Positions 1 to 6,495 of a stretch of 17,985 bases of DNA are shown here, one piece after another. The first letter of the stretch is position 1; each line of letters begins with the position of its first letter. The notes below the pieces were generated by a model. It did not search any database, was not told the DNA's origin, and saw nothing but the letters and a program-made list of their open reading frames with translations. The DNA comes from Leptofilum sp050292445 (lineage in GTDB: Bacteria > Chloroflexota > Anaerolineae > Promineifilales > Promineifilaceae): assembly GCA_050292445.1 (NCBI GenBank), contig JBNKLQ010000114.1, positions 1-17,985 on the forward strand. The letters are read 5' to 3'. Both the position numbers and the translations under genes were made by a program.

Positions 1-2
1 TT

Positions 3-923
3 CATGATAGCGCCAATATTGTGGCCACACCTATCGCTTCGCGGGCAATGTCCCCGCGCAAAGTGTTGTGGATGGCAGCTGCCGCCCATTTTGTGGGGCC
101 GTTTCTGTTTGGCGTGGCCGTCGCCGAAACAATTGGCAAAGGATTAACAGACCCGGCCCACGTGACGATGCCGGTGGTGATTGCTGCCATGCTGGCGGCC
201 GTCGTCTGGAATGTGGTGACCTGGTATTTAGGCATCCCGGCCAGTTCATCCCATGCGCTGGTGGGCGGTGTGGTAGGCGCGGTGCTGGTGGCCGAAGGCG
301 TGGGAGCCATTCAAGCCAACGGGCTGACAACGGTGCTGGTCGCCCTCTTCTTGTCTCCCATTTTGGGCTTACTCATTGGGTTCCTGCTCATGAAGCTGAC
401 CCTTTTTCTGGTACGAGGCTCAACACCCCGCATCAATATCTTTTTTAAGCAGTCACAGGTGATTACGGCCGTTAGCCTGGCCCTGAGCCACGGGGCCAAT
501 GACGCCCAAAAAACAATGGGGATCATTACGCTGGGGTTAGTGGTAGAAGGCATGATTCCTGAGTTTGTGGTGCCGATTTGGGTGATTGCCCTTAGCGCCG
601 GAGCGATTGCTTTGGGTACAGCTATGGGCGGTTGGCGCTTGATTCGCACGCTGGGCGGCCGTATTTACAAAATTCGCCCGGTGGATGGCTTTGTCTCCCA
701 AATTTCAGGGGCTTCTATCATTTTGGGGGCGGCTTTATTGGGTGGACCGGTCAGCACCACTCAGGTGATGAGTTCCAGCATTATGGGGGCTGGTTCGGCC
801 CAGCGCTTCACCAAAGTGCGCTGGCAGGTTGGCTATGAGATGGTCATTGCCTGGCTGCTGACCATCCCGGTATCTGGTTTGTTGGCAGCCCTGTTTTACT
901 TTCCCCTGAACGCCATCTTGTAG
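3..923 (+). CDS. pit: PiT-family inorganic phosphate permease, 5' end outside window
   Basis: Low-affinity phosphate transporter of the PHO4/PiT family (PF01384), an inner-membrane cation- or metal-phosphate symporter. The reading frame is already open at base 3 and starts with HDSANIVATPIASRA, the first PiT signature, so the true start lies upstream and the GTG at 21 is internal. The second signature, SHGANDAQKTMG, is near visible residue 162, and a third conserved stretch, GGPVSTTQVMSSSIMG, is near the C-terminus. Hydrophobic segments fill most of the 306 visible residues. The stop at 921-923 is followed after 44 bases by the DUF47 gene, the usual PiT partner, so the two are probably cotranscribed. 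Family assignment is secure; the transported cation is not visible. Confidence 0.93.
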   Translation, partial: HDSANIVATPIASRAMSPRKVLWMAAAAHFVGPFLFGVAVAETIGKGLTDPAHVTMPVVIAAMLAAVVWNVVTWYLGIPASSSHALVGGVVGAVLVAEGVGAIQANGLTTVLVALFLSPILGLLIGFLLMKLTLFLVRGSTPRINIFFKQSQVITAVSLALSHGANDAQKTMGIITLGLVVEGMIPEFVVPIWVIALSAGAIALGTAMGGWRLIRTLGGRIYKIRPVDGFVSQISGASIILGAALLGGPVSTTQVMSSSIMGAGSAQRFTKVRWQVGYEMVIAWLLTIPVSGLLAALFYFPLNAIL

Positions 924-967
924 GTCGATTTTGCAAATTTGACCAACTGTTTTTGGAGGTCCTGGCT

Positions 968-1597
968 ATGGAATGGTTCAAACGATTCATTAAACCGAAG
1001 CAAAGCAATTTTTTGCAGCTGCTTATTCAGCAGGGCGAGTATACAACTGTCAGTGTGGAATCGTTGAAAGCATATCTGAAAAAGCCTAATGAAAAGCGTA
1101 GCGTACAGGCGCGTCAGGTGGAAAAAGATGCCGATGAAGTCCATCGAATTTTGGTCCACGAATTGGAGGACAGTTTTGTGACGCCGCTGGACCGCGAAGA
1201 TATTTTTGCCCTGTCGCGGGCGCTGGATAACTTCATTGACTATGTGTATGACACAATTGAAGAGATGGAGATTTTTGAGCTGGAGCCATTTACGGCCGTT
1301 TCCCAAATAGCCGATTTGCTGCTGGAAATGGCCCGCGAACTGCACCTCACTATGGAGCGCCTGCTGGATCATCCCCGTGTGGCCAATGAGCACGCCCGCC
1401 GAGTAAAAAAGCTGGAAAACGCCGTGGAACACGCTTACCGTCAAAGCCTGGCCGATCTATTCCAGGGGCCTGAAGATAGCGAACACATCATGCACATGCT
1501 CAAATGCCGTGAAGTCCTGCGCCACCTCTCCAATGCTGCTGACCAGGGGGACAAAGCGGCCGATATTGTGATGGATATTGGGGTTAAGTGGAGCTGA
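968..1597 (+). CDS. DUF47 / PhoU-like PiT accessory protein
   Basis: A 209-residue, largely helical cytosolic protein of the DUF47 (PhoU-like, PF01865) family, which is commonly encoded beside PiT permeases and thought to modulate phosphate uptake. Recognisable family features are the aromatic/basic N-terminus (MEWFKRF), KDADEVHRIL, the TPLDREDIFALSRALDNFIDYVYDT segment (here described as its two halves) and repeated acidic helices. I chose the ATG at 968 because GGAGG at 955-959 sits 8 bases upstream; an in-frame TTG at 953 overlaps that ribosome site and is unlikely. No membrane segment is visible. The order permease-then-DUF47 and the 44-base gap imply an operon. No terminator is obvious after the TGA. 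Confidence 0.9.
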   Translation: MEWFKRFIKPKQSNFLQLLIQQGEYTTVSVESLKAYLKKPNEKRSVQARQVEKDADEVHRILVHELEDSFVTPLDREDIFALSRALDNFIDYVYDTIEEMEIFELEPFTAVSQIADLLLEMARELHLTMERLLDHPRVANEHARRVKKLENAVEHAYRQSLADLFQGPEDSEHIMHMLKCREVLRHLSNAADQGDKAADIVMDIGVKWS

Positions 1598-1755
1598 TGA
1601 AGGTCATTCAATAATTGGATAGAGGATATGGGTGTGCCAGACGGCCGTATCCACCCCACTAACTTGACGCTGCATAGGTAAAAAAACGGCCGAAATCAAC
1701 GATTGGTATACGCAATTGAGGATTAACGGAGGCAAAAAGATTCTCGCTGGGGCAA
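1598..1755. other. Gene-free spacer between phosphate operon and radical SAM gene
   Basis: About 160 bases with no supportable gene. It contains one ACGGCCGT octamer (1641-1648), a near copy ACGGCCGA at 1685, and a weak GGGTG/CACCC hairpin around 1630-1658 that lacks a T-run, so I do not call it a terminator. Short ORFs here have no ribosome site. Confidence 0.5.
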
Positions 1756-1783
1756 CCGACAATCTAATGAAGTTTGTTATAAT
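1756..1783 (+). promoter_or_regulatory. Candidate sigma-70-type promoter for the radical SAM gene
   Basis: A perfect TATAAT at 1778-1783 is preceded by CCGACA at 1756-1761 (4 of 6 bases of TTGACA) with a 16-base spacer. Transcription would start near 1790, giving a leader of about 125 bases that contains the hairpin element at 1844-1896. Assigned by eye only. Confidence 0.5.
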
Positions 1784-1843
1784 GGCGGTTGATTCAACCA
1801 AACAGGCAAAACTTATAACAGTGTAAATTTAGCTCTTCCAAAC

Positions 1844-1896
1844 TTCCCCGGAAACTTTCAGCCCAAGTCAAGGTCTGGAAAACAGTTTCCGGGGAA
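1844..1896. repeat. Hairpin element, TTCCCCGGAAACT family, copy 1
   Basis: Perfect 13-bp inverted repeat: TTCCCCGGAAACT at 1844-1856 and its complement at 1884-1896, separated by 27 bases. A second member with 15-bp arms of the same sequence lies at 6308-6363, so this is an interspersed family and not a chance stem. It sits in the predicted leader of the radical SAM gene, ending 18 bases before the chosen start codon. There is no T-run, so it is not an intrinsic terminator. It could be a REP-like element, a small non-autonomous mobile element, or an mRNA stability/translation structure. Confidence 0.75.
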
Positions 1897-1914
1897 ATGT
1901 TCAGGAAACATTCT

Positions 1915-3861
1915 ATGAAAAACAGAACGCCAGAACAAATTGAGGTGATGCTAGAACGCATCCTGCCCCGTGTGGCCAAGCCGGGACGCTACACTGGCGG
2001 CGAATACAACCAGGTGGTGAAAGATTGGGCCGAGATTGAGTACAAAGTCGCTCTGGCCTTCCCTGATATTTACGATTTGGGCATGTCCAACCTGGGCTTG
2101 ATGATCATGTACGACATCATCAATAAGCATAAAAATTTACTGGCTGAGCGCGTCTACTGCCCTTGGGACGATATGGAAGCGGTGATGCGCGAGCGAGAAA
2201 TTCCGCTTTTCTCGTTGGAAACCAAGCATCCCATCCGCGAATTTGACATGCTGGCTATCAGCCTGCCGTACGAGCAGCTGTACACCAACGCCCTGAACCT
2301 GATCGATCTGGCCGGACTGCCGGTACGCGCCAAGGATCGAGATGCCAGCTATCCGCTGGTGATTGCTGGCGGGCACGCCTGCTACAACCCGGAACCGATG
2401 TCGCCCTTCATTGATGTGTTTGTCATTGGCGAGGGGGAAGAGGCGATTTTGCAGATCATTGGCGTGATGCGCGCTGCGGCTCATCTGGACCGCGAAACGC
2501 AGCTGCGCTACATCGCCCAAATCGAGGGCTGCTACGTGCCCCGCTTTTACGATGTGACCTACCACGACGACGGCACCGTGAAGGCGATTACGCCCAACAT
2601 GCCGGAAGCGCCCCCAAAAGTGATGAAAACCATCGTGCCGGTGATGCCACCACCGGTGACGGATTTCATCATTCCTTTTGTGGAGCTGGTGCATAATCGC
2701 GCGCCCATCGAGATCATGCGGGGCTGCACGCGGGGCTGTCGCTTTTGCCATGCAGGCATGGTCACCCGCCCGGTGCGGGAGCGTCCGGTGGAAGAAGTAC
2801 TGACGGCGATGGAGCAAATTTTGGAAAGCACCGGCTATGAGGAAATTGCGCTGCTGTCGCTCTCGTCCAGCGATTACACGAATGTGTTGGAACTCACGGA
2901 AAAAATTGGGCAGCGCTTTGGCCATCTGGGGCTGAATATTTCGTTGCCTTCGCTGCGTACGGAGTCGGTATCTACCCAGCTGATGGATAATTTGGGAGAC
3001 GGCCGTCGTGGTGGCTTCACGTTAGCCCCGGAAGCGGCTACAGAAAAGATGCGCAACATCATCAATAAGTACGTCTCGCATGAAGAGCTGCTAGAAACGG
3101 CCCGCGAAATTTACCGGCGTGACTGGCGCAGCATTAAGCTGTACTTCATGATTGGCCATCCTATGGAAACGATAGAAGATGTGCAGGCAATTGCCGATCT
3201 GGCCCGCCAGGTGTTGGCCGAGGGGCGTAAGTTCCACAACAACAAGGCCAGTGTGAACGTAGGCGTCAGCACGTTTATTCCCAAGCCGCAAACGCCGTTC
3301 CAGTGGGAACCGATGGATGAGGTGGACCAGGTAAATGCCAAGATTGATCTGCTGCGCAACGAGATACGCGGGTCGGGGCTGCGGCTGCGCTGGAATGATC
3401 CCCAAGAGTCGCTGTTTGAAGGCTTTTTGAGCCGGGGTGACCGGCGCATGGCGGAGGTGGTGGAATTGGCCTGGCGCAAAGGGGCCAAGTTCGATGCCTG
3501 GCATGAGCATTATGCCGAAGATGCCTGGAATGAGGCATTGGCCGAGGTGGGGCTTGAGCCGCGCTTTTACACGCACCGCAAACGCACCATCGACGAGATT
3601 TTCCCCTGGGAACATATCGATATTGCTGTGACGAAGAAGTTCCTGACGCAAGATTATTTGATGAGCAAAGCGCAGGAGACGCGGATTGATTGCCGCCACC
3701 ACTGTTTTGCTTGCGGCATTTTGCCCAAGCTGAAGGATTTGCGCCGTGAGACGGCCGATTCGGCCTGGGAATGCCCGCCGGTGCCTACGCGTAAGCACCA
3801 CAAACCGCGCCAGGAGCCAGTGCCGGAGGTGGAAGGGATTGCGCTGACTGTGATTCAGTAG
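1915..3861 (+). CDS. B12-binding-type radical SAM protein (TIGR03960-like)
   Basis: A 648-residue cytosolic radical SAM protein of unknown substrate. The N-terminal third resembles the B12-binding-like domain of TIGR03960 proteins (PDIYDLGMSNLGL; IAGGHACYNPEPM; VIGEGEEAI). The radical SAM CxxxCxxC motif that holds the 4Fe-4S cluster is CTRGCRFC, with Cys271, Cys275 and Cys278. A second Cys set, CRHHCFAC (593, 597, 600), lies near the C-terminus. I prefer the ATG at 1915, preceded by AGGAAA at 1903-1908, over the ATG at 1897, which adds six residues and overlaps the hairpin arm. In other bacteria this family is often next to a DUF2344 protein and an RNase G gene; neither is here. It appears monocistronic, with its own promoter and terminator. 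Confidence 0.9.
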   Translation: MKNRTPEQIEVMLERILPRVAKPGRYTGGEYNQVVKDWAEIEYKVALAFPDIYDLGMSNLGLMIMYDIINKHKNLLAERVYCPWDDMEAVMREREIPLFSLETKHPIREFDMLAISLPYEQLYTNALNLIDLAGLPVRAKDRDASYPLVIAGGHACYNPEPMSPFIDVFVIGEGEEAILQIIGVMRAAAHLDRETQLRYIAQIEGCYVPRFYDVTYHDDGTVKAITPNMPEAPPKVMKTIVPVMPPPVTDFIIPFVELVHNRAPIEIMRGCTRGCRFCHAGMVTRPVRERPVEEVLTAMEQILESTGYEEIALLSLSSSDYTNVLELTEKIGQRFGHLGLNISLPSLRTESVSTQLMDNLGDGRRGGFTLAPEAATEKMRNIINKYVSHEELLETAREIYRRDWRSIKLYFMIGHPMETIEDVQAIADLARQVLAEGRKFHNNKASVNVGVSTFIPKPQTPFQWEPMDEVDQVNAKIDLLRNEIRGSGLRLRWNDPQESLFEGFLSRGDRRMAEVVELAWRKGAKFDAWHEHYAEDAWNEALAEVGLEPRFYTHRKRTIDEIFPWEHIDIAVTKKFLTQDYLMSKAQETRIDCRHHCFACGILPKLKDLRRETADSAWECPPVPTRKHHKPRQEPVPEVEGIALTVIQ

Positions 3862-3889
3862 GCAGTGAAAAGTTGTAAGTGAAAAGTGA

Positions 3890-3925
3890 ACGGCCGTTTC
3901 CAGGGGAAGCGGCCGTTTTTTATTT
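3890..3925 (+). terminator. Intrinsic terminator after the radical SAM gene
   Basis: The stem ACGGCCGTTTCC (3890-3901) pairs with GGAAGCGGCCGT (3905-3916) with one G-U pair and a 3-base loop, followed by a run of T with one A (3916-3925). It lies 29 bases after the stop codon. The stem is built from an ACGGCCGT octamer and a one-base variant. Confidence 0.9.
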
Positions 3926-3935
3926 CCCCAAAAGA

Positions 3936-4000
3936 TTTAAGCCACATTTAAACTTGTTTAGGTCTCGGTTAACCCACGGTTGCATCGTTTCGCCTATGCT
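3936..4000 (+). promoter_or_regulatory. Four-repeat TTTAA operator with -10 box, copy 1
   Basis: Pentamers TTTAA (3936), TTTAA (3947), TTTAG (3957) and GTTAA (3968) start 11, 10 and 11 bases apart, which is one DNA turn, so all lie on one face of the helix. TATGCT (3995-4000) is a plausible -10 box whose -35 position falls just after the last repeat. This resembles the direct-repeat sites of OmpR/PhoB-type activators, which substitute for a -35 element. The same array, with identical spacing and the same distance to a -10 box, precedes the second paralog. Confidence 0.6.
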
Positions 4001-4050
4001 AGAGACATATTCGTTAAACACAACATTTTATTGGAGGTTTTATTTTTATC

Positions 4051-4419
4051 ATGAATCGTACAAAAGGTATTTTGGCAGCAGGAACTTTGACTGGTTTGGT
4101 GCTTATCACCTTGTTGGCCTTGGGGTTTAGTAATTTGGGAGCCACAGCCGATAACACAACGGCCGTTTCCCAGCAGCCACAAATTGTCACAACCGATACG
4201 GCCGCCCAGGACGCGGTGCAGGCGTGGCAGGATTACAGCGCCGAGCTAGAGCAAACGGTGCGCACACTGCAAGAACGTGAAAATGCGTACCAATCCCAGA
4301 TTGATACAGCTAATCAGAACATCGTGAATCTACAAGGCCAGGTTAATAGTGCTGGCAGTAACCCGGCACGCACTGGTACCGATGGCGGCGAACACGAGGG
4401 TTTTGAACATGACGACTAA
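4051..4419 (+). CDS. Small membrane-anchored coiled-coil protein, paralog 1
   Basis: I do not recognise a named family. The 122-residue product has a basic start (MNRTKG), one hydrophobic segment at about residues 6-27 that could be a signal anchor or signal peptide, a Thr/Gln-rich linker, a predicted coiled coil (AWQDYSAELEQTV onward through NIVNLQGQV), and a short acidic/His tail EHEGFEHDD. It is most probably extracytoplasmic beyond the anchor. It is a tandem paralog of the gene at 4561, near-identical in the first 20 residues. GGAGG at 4033-4037 is 13 bases from the ATG, longer than the 6 bases in paralog 2, because of a T-rich insertion in the leader; translation may therefore be weaker. 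Its role is inferred only from neighbours. Confidence 0.8.
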   Translation: MNRTKGILAAGTLTGLVLITLLALGFSNLGATADNTTAVSQQPQIVTTDTAAQDAVQAWQDYSAELEQTVRTLQERENAYQSQIDTANQNIVNLQGQVNSAGSNPARTGTDGGEHEGFEHDD

Positions 4420-4462
4420 TCGAAAAGGCCGATCGAATCAGCAGGCGGGGATAAAGATTTAA
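4409..4462 (+). pseudogene. Truncated 17-codon copy of the gene at 4988
   Basis: Reads MTTNRKGRSNQQAGIKI and stop; the intact gene at 4988 begins MTTNRSARTNQQ. Both start codons overlap the preceding stop by the same 11 bases. The fragment ends exactly where the next duplication unit begins: its TAA is part of the first TTTAA repeat of unit 2. It is a by-product of the tandem duplication and unlikely to be functional. Confidence 0.8.
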
Positions 4463-4522
4463 GCTAAATTTAACATTGTTTAGGTCGAGTTTAACCCAAC
4501 CCGTTTCAGATTCCTCTATGAT
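4458..4522 (+). promoter_or_regulatory. Four-repeat TTTAA operator with -10 box, copy 2
   Basis: TTTAA (4458), TTTAA (4469), TTTAG (4479) and TTTAA (4490) start 11, 10 and 11 bases apart, followed by TATGAT at 4517-4522. The distance from the fourth repeat to the -10 box (27 bases) equals that of copy 1, although the sequence between them has diverged. This retention supports a real activator site. It would drive 4561-6303 and perhaps the membrane reductase gene beyond. Confidence 0.65.
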
Positions 4523-4560
4523 GGAAACATTAAACAACACATTTTATTTGGAGGTCTAAT

Positions 4561-4998
4561 ATGAATCGTACAAAAGGGATTTTAGCAGCAGGAACTTTGA
4601 CTGGTTTGGTGATCATCACCTTGCTGGGATTGGGGTTTGGTAATTTGAGCGCCCTGACGGGCAACAGCAGCAGCGCTACGGCCGATCCCCAAGTCGTAGT
4701 TCCCGAGGAGCCACAAGTCAACACAACTGATCCGGCCGCTGAAGAAGCGGTAAAGGCATGGCAGGATTACAGTGCTGAACTGGAGCAAACGGTACGCACC
4801 ATGCAGGAACGCGAGAGCGCGTATCAGTCGCAGATTGATGCAGCTAACAACACAATTGTGAATCTGCAAGACCAGATTAACAGCACAAACAGTGCTGCCA
4901 GCAACGGTGGTGCTTATTACGATGATGACGAGCACGAAGAACATGAACACGAAGAACATGAACATGAAGAGCATGAGGATCACGAAGATGACGACTAA
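4561..4998 (+). CDS. Small membrane-anchored coiled-coil protein with His/acidic tail, paralog 2
   Basis: A 145-residue paralog of the product at 4051 with no named family that I recognise. It has the same basic start and hydrophobic anchor (about residues 6-27), a longer Pro/Val linker, the same coiled coil (AWQDYSAELEQTVRTMQERE onward), then a strikingly polar tail made of three EHEEH units and EDHEDDD, with seven His among Asp and Glu. Such tails commonly bind Ni, Zn, Cu or Fe, so metal binding outside the membrane is a reasonable inference, not shown. GGAGG at 4550-4554 is 6 bases before the ATG. The stop overlaps the next start by 11 bases, suggesting translational coupling. Confidence 0.85.
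   Translation: MNRTKGILAAGTLTGLVIITLLGLGFGNLSALTGNSSSATADPQVVVPEEPQVNTTDPAAEEAVKAWQDYSAELEQTVRTMQERESAYQSQIDAANNTIVNLQDQINSTNSAASNGGAYYDDDEHEEHEHEEHEHEEHEDHEDDD
4930..4974 (+). repeat. 15-bp tandem repeat encoding EHEEH, three units
   Basis: Three consecutive 15-base units (4930, 4945, 4960) encode Glu-His-Glu-Glu-His, with third-position differences between units. Paralog 1 has only EHEGFEHDD at the matching place, so the block expanded, or was lost, after the gene duplication. Confidence 0.85.
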
Positions 4999-5320
4999 TC
5001 GATCCGCTCGAACCAATCAGCAGACAAGCACGTTGAAAACGTTTCTGGTGGTGGGGAGTTTGGTGGCCACTCTGGCGGGGACACGCCTACTGGCAGCGCG
5101 GGATACGGCCGTTGTAGAAACGGCCGTTCCCGCCGATGCCTCCGTAACCGTGGTCGTTCCGGCAGACAACAGCGCCGCAGCTACCACCAGCACCAGCACC
5201 AGTGACAATGCACTGCCCCTGCCGCCAACCAGCGGGGGGACACAAATTGAACTGAAGGCCATTCCGCAGGTGGTGCAGCCACAGATTCGTCCAGTTGCTC
5301 GCGCCAGCTCATCACGGTAA
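4988..5320 (+). CDS. Small anchored Ala/Thr/Pro-rich protein of unknown function
   Basis: No family recognised. The 110-residue product has a polar N-terminus (MTTNRSARTNQQ), one hydrophobic segment at about residues 17-38 (FLVVGSLVATLAG region), and then a low-complexity Ala/Thr/Ser/Val/Pro stretch ending in RASSSR. It is probably a membrane-anchored extracytoplasmic linker-type protein. The ATG at 4988 lies inside the end of the preceding gene (11-base overlap), and the apbE-like gene begins 5 bases after its stop, so the three are tightly coupled. Two ACGGCCGT octamers (5105, 5120) each encode Thr-Ala-Val. I looked for the Ser/Thr-Gly-Ala-Ser/Thr flavinylation motif of ApbE substrates and did not find a convincing one. 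Confidence 0.75.
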   Translation: MTTNRSARTNQQTSTLKTFLVVGSLVATLAGTRLLAARDTAVVETAVPADASVTVVVPADNSAAATTSTSTSDNALPLPPTSGGTQIELKAIPQVVQPQIRPVARASSSR

Positions 5321-5325
5321 GAAAC

Positions 5326-6303
5326 ATGAACTATCAACCACACCCTGCCAGCTGGCAGTCACACAGCTTTCGCGCCATGGGCAGCCAGATTGTTCTCTGG
5401 TTAGACAGCCACAATGTGGCGCAAGCTGCAAGCGCTTTTGCGCAAGCGGAAGCTTTGTTTGCCAACAACGAGCAGACTTTGAGCCGCTTTCGTTCTGACA
5501 GCGAACTCACGAAGTTGAATGCTCGTAGCGGGCAGTGGGTAACTGTTTCTAGCCTGATGTGGCGTGAGGTGAACCGAGCCGTAAACATGGCACGGCAAAC
5601 CAACGGCCGTTTCGACCCCACACTTCTTAATGCTCTGGCCCAAGCCGGGTATGATCAAAGTTTTGAGCTGATCGGTAGCGGGCGCAACGGCCGTTGGCTG
5701 GCACCAGAAGCCTTAACTGGCTGCTGGGCCGAAATCGAACTGGATGAGACGCTACAGGCCGTGCGGTTACCCGTCGGAGTACAGCTTGATTTGGGTGGTA
5801 TTGTCAAGGGGGACACGGCGCAACAAGCGTTGTCACTGTTGCAGTCGGTTGGCCCTGGCCTGGTGGATGCTGGTGGAGATCTGGTGGCTGGTGCAGCCCC
5901 TGTTGGTTACTCTGGCTGGCCCGTTGCCCTTAGTCGGCCTGGAGCAGATGATGCTGCCGAAACAGGCGATTTGGCATCGTTTTGGCTGGCTGAAGGGGCT
6001 TTGGCCACCTCTGGGATCGATTATCGCAGTTGGGTGCAGGCCGGCGTCATTGTTCATCATCTCATCGACCCTCGTACAGGGCAACCGGCCAACACCGATG
6101 CGCTCACGGCCACGGTGCTGGCTCGCGATGCCGCGATGGCCGAGGCGTGGGCAACGGCGACTTTAATTGCCGGTGCGGACGCGGGTATTGACAGCCTGCT
6201 GGATGTTGATCTGGCTGGTCTGGTGGTGGGGCGAGACGGCCGTATTCTGGCTACGCCCCGCATGGATCAGCTGCTTCAGGGCGAGTTCTCCCCTCTGGCC
6301 TGA
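5326..6303 (+). CDS. apbE: FAD:protein FMN transferase, ApbE family
   Basis: Transfers FMN from FAD to a Thr or Ser of target flavoproteins, with Mg2+, normally on the outer face of the membrane. The 325-residue protein shows the family pattern in order: SRFRSDSELTKLN (53-65), GRFDPTLLNAL (94-104), LDLGGIVKGDTAQQA (154-168), DAGGDL (181-186), ATSGIDYR (227-234) and HHLIDPRTGQPA (244-255). No signal peptide or lipobox is visible, unlike many ApbE proteins, so location is uncertain. It starts 5 bases after the preceding stop with only a weak ribosome site, suggesting coupled translation. A transmembrane ferric-reductase-like gene follows, a context consistent with a flavin- and haem-based electron-transfer unit. 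Confidence 0.92.
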   Translation: MNYQPHPASWQSHSFRAMGSQIVLWLDSHNVAQAASAFAQAEALFANNEQTLSRFRSDSELTKLNARSGQWVTVSSLMWREVNRAVNMARQTNGRFDPTLLNALAQAGYDQSFELIGSGRNGRWLAPEALTGCWAEIELDETLQAVRLPVGVQLDLGGIVKGDTAQQALSLLQSVGPGLVDAGGDLVAGAAPVGYSGWPVALSRPGADDAAETGDLASFWLAEGALATSGIDYRSWVQAGVIVHHLIDPRTGQPANTDALTATVLARDAAMAEAWATATLIAGADAGIDSLLDVDLAGLVVGRDGRILATPRMDQLLQGEFSPLA

Positions 6304-6307
6304 AGCT

Positions 6308-6363
6308 ATTTCCCCGGAAACTGTCCGGCAGTGCCTGACCTATCTCATAGTTTCCGGGGAAAT
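6308..6363. repeat. Hairpin element, TTCCCCGGAAACT family, copy 2
   Basis: Perfect 15-bp inverted repeat: ATTTCCCCGGAAACT at 6308-6322 and its complement at 6349-6363 with a 26-base loop. It begins 4 bases after the apbE-like stop. Comparison of the loops fits the opposite orientation to copy 1 (both then read GGAAACTGT followed by an AGACC or TGACC-containing loop). No T-run follows. Confidence 0.8.
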
Positions 6364-6373
6364 CTATATGCTA

Positions 6374-6430
6374 AGATTGGGCCAATTTTATCTGGAACAG
6401 ACAATCCCATTGATAAAATTGGTCCAATCT
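6374..6430. repeat. Second hairpin element with 19-bp arms
   Basis: AGATTGGGCCAATTTTATC at 6374-6392 is mirrored at 6412-6430 with one mismatch (G-U in RNA) around a 19-base loop. It differs in sequence from the neighbouring element at 6308-6363, yet has the same design of long arms and a loop of about 20 bases. It lies in the 192-base gap before the membrane reductase gene. Confidence 0.8.
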
Positions 6431-6495
6431 CCTGAGTACATCAATCGTTACAACATTTATTCAAACTTGACTTATTCATTGTATTGGAGAATTTC

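Larger units (their letters stand above)
3931..5030. repeat. Tandem duplication, period 522 bp
   Basis: Unit 1 runs from about 3931 to 4452, unit 2 from about 4453 to 5030. Each unit has the TTTAA operator, a -10 box, a small membrane-anchored coiled-coil gene and the first codons of the following gene. The period comes from the first TTTAA (3936 versus 4458) and is within a few bases of the spacing of the two start codons (4051 versus 4561, 510) because the leaders differ by short indels. In unit 1 the downstream gene is cut at the junction, leaving the fragment at 4409-4462. Confidence 0.9.

Noticed and set aside
1626..1660. Terminator after the DUF47 gene
   Set aside because: Only a 5-bp GGGTG/CACCC stem with no T-run.
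2137..2925. Long minus-strand ORF (262 aa) opposite the radical SAM gene
   Set aside because: Entirely inside a gene with clear family motifs on the plus strand; product is His/Arg-rich without domains, as expected for an antisense shadow.
3091..3801. Minus-strand ORF of 236 aa
   Set aside because: Antisense to the C-terminal part of the radical SAM gene; no ribosome site or recognisable motif.
4582..5016. Minus-strand ORF of 144 aa with Phe/Met/Val runs resembling a membrane protein
   Set aside because: The hydrophobic look comes from reading the GAA/CAT tail repeat in reverse; the plus strand has paralogy, a ribosome site and a promoter.
5104..5128. Octamer pair at 5105/5120 as an internal terminator
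   Set aside because: Pairs into a hairpin with a 7-base loop, but it lies inside a coding frame, encodes Thr-Ala-Val twice and is not followed by a T-run.
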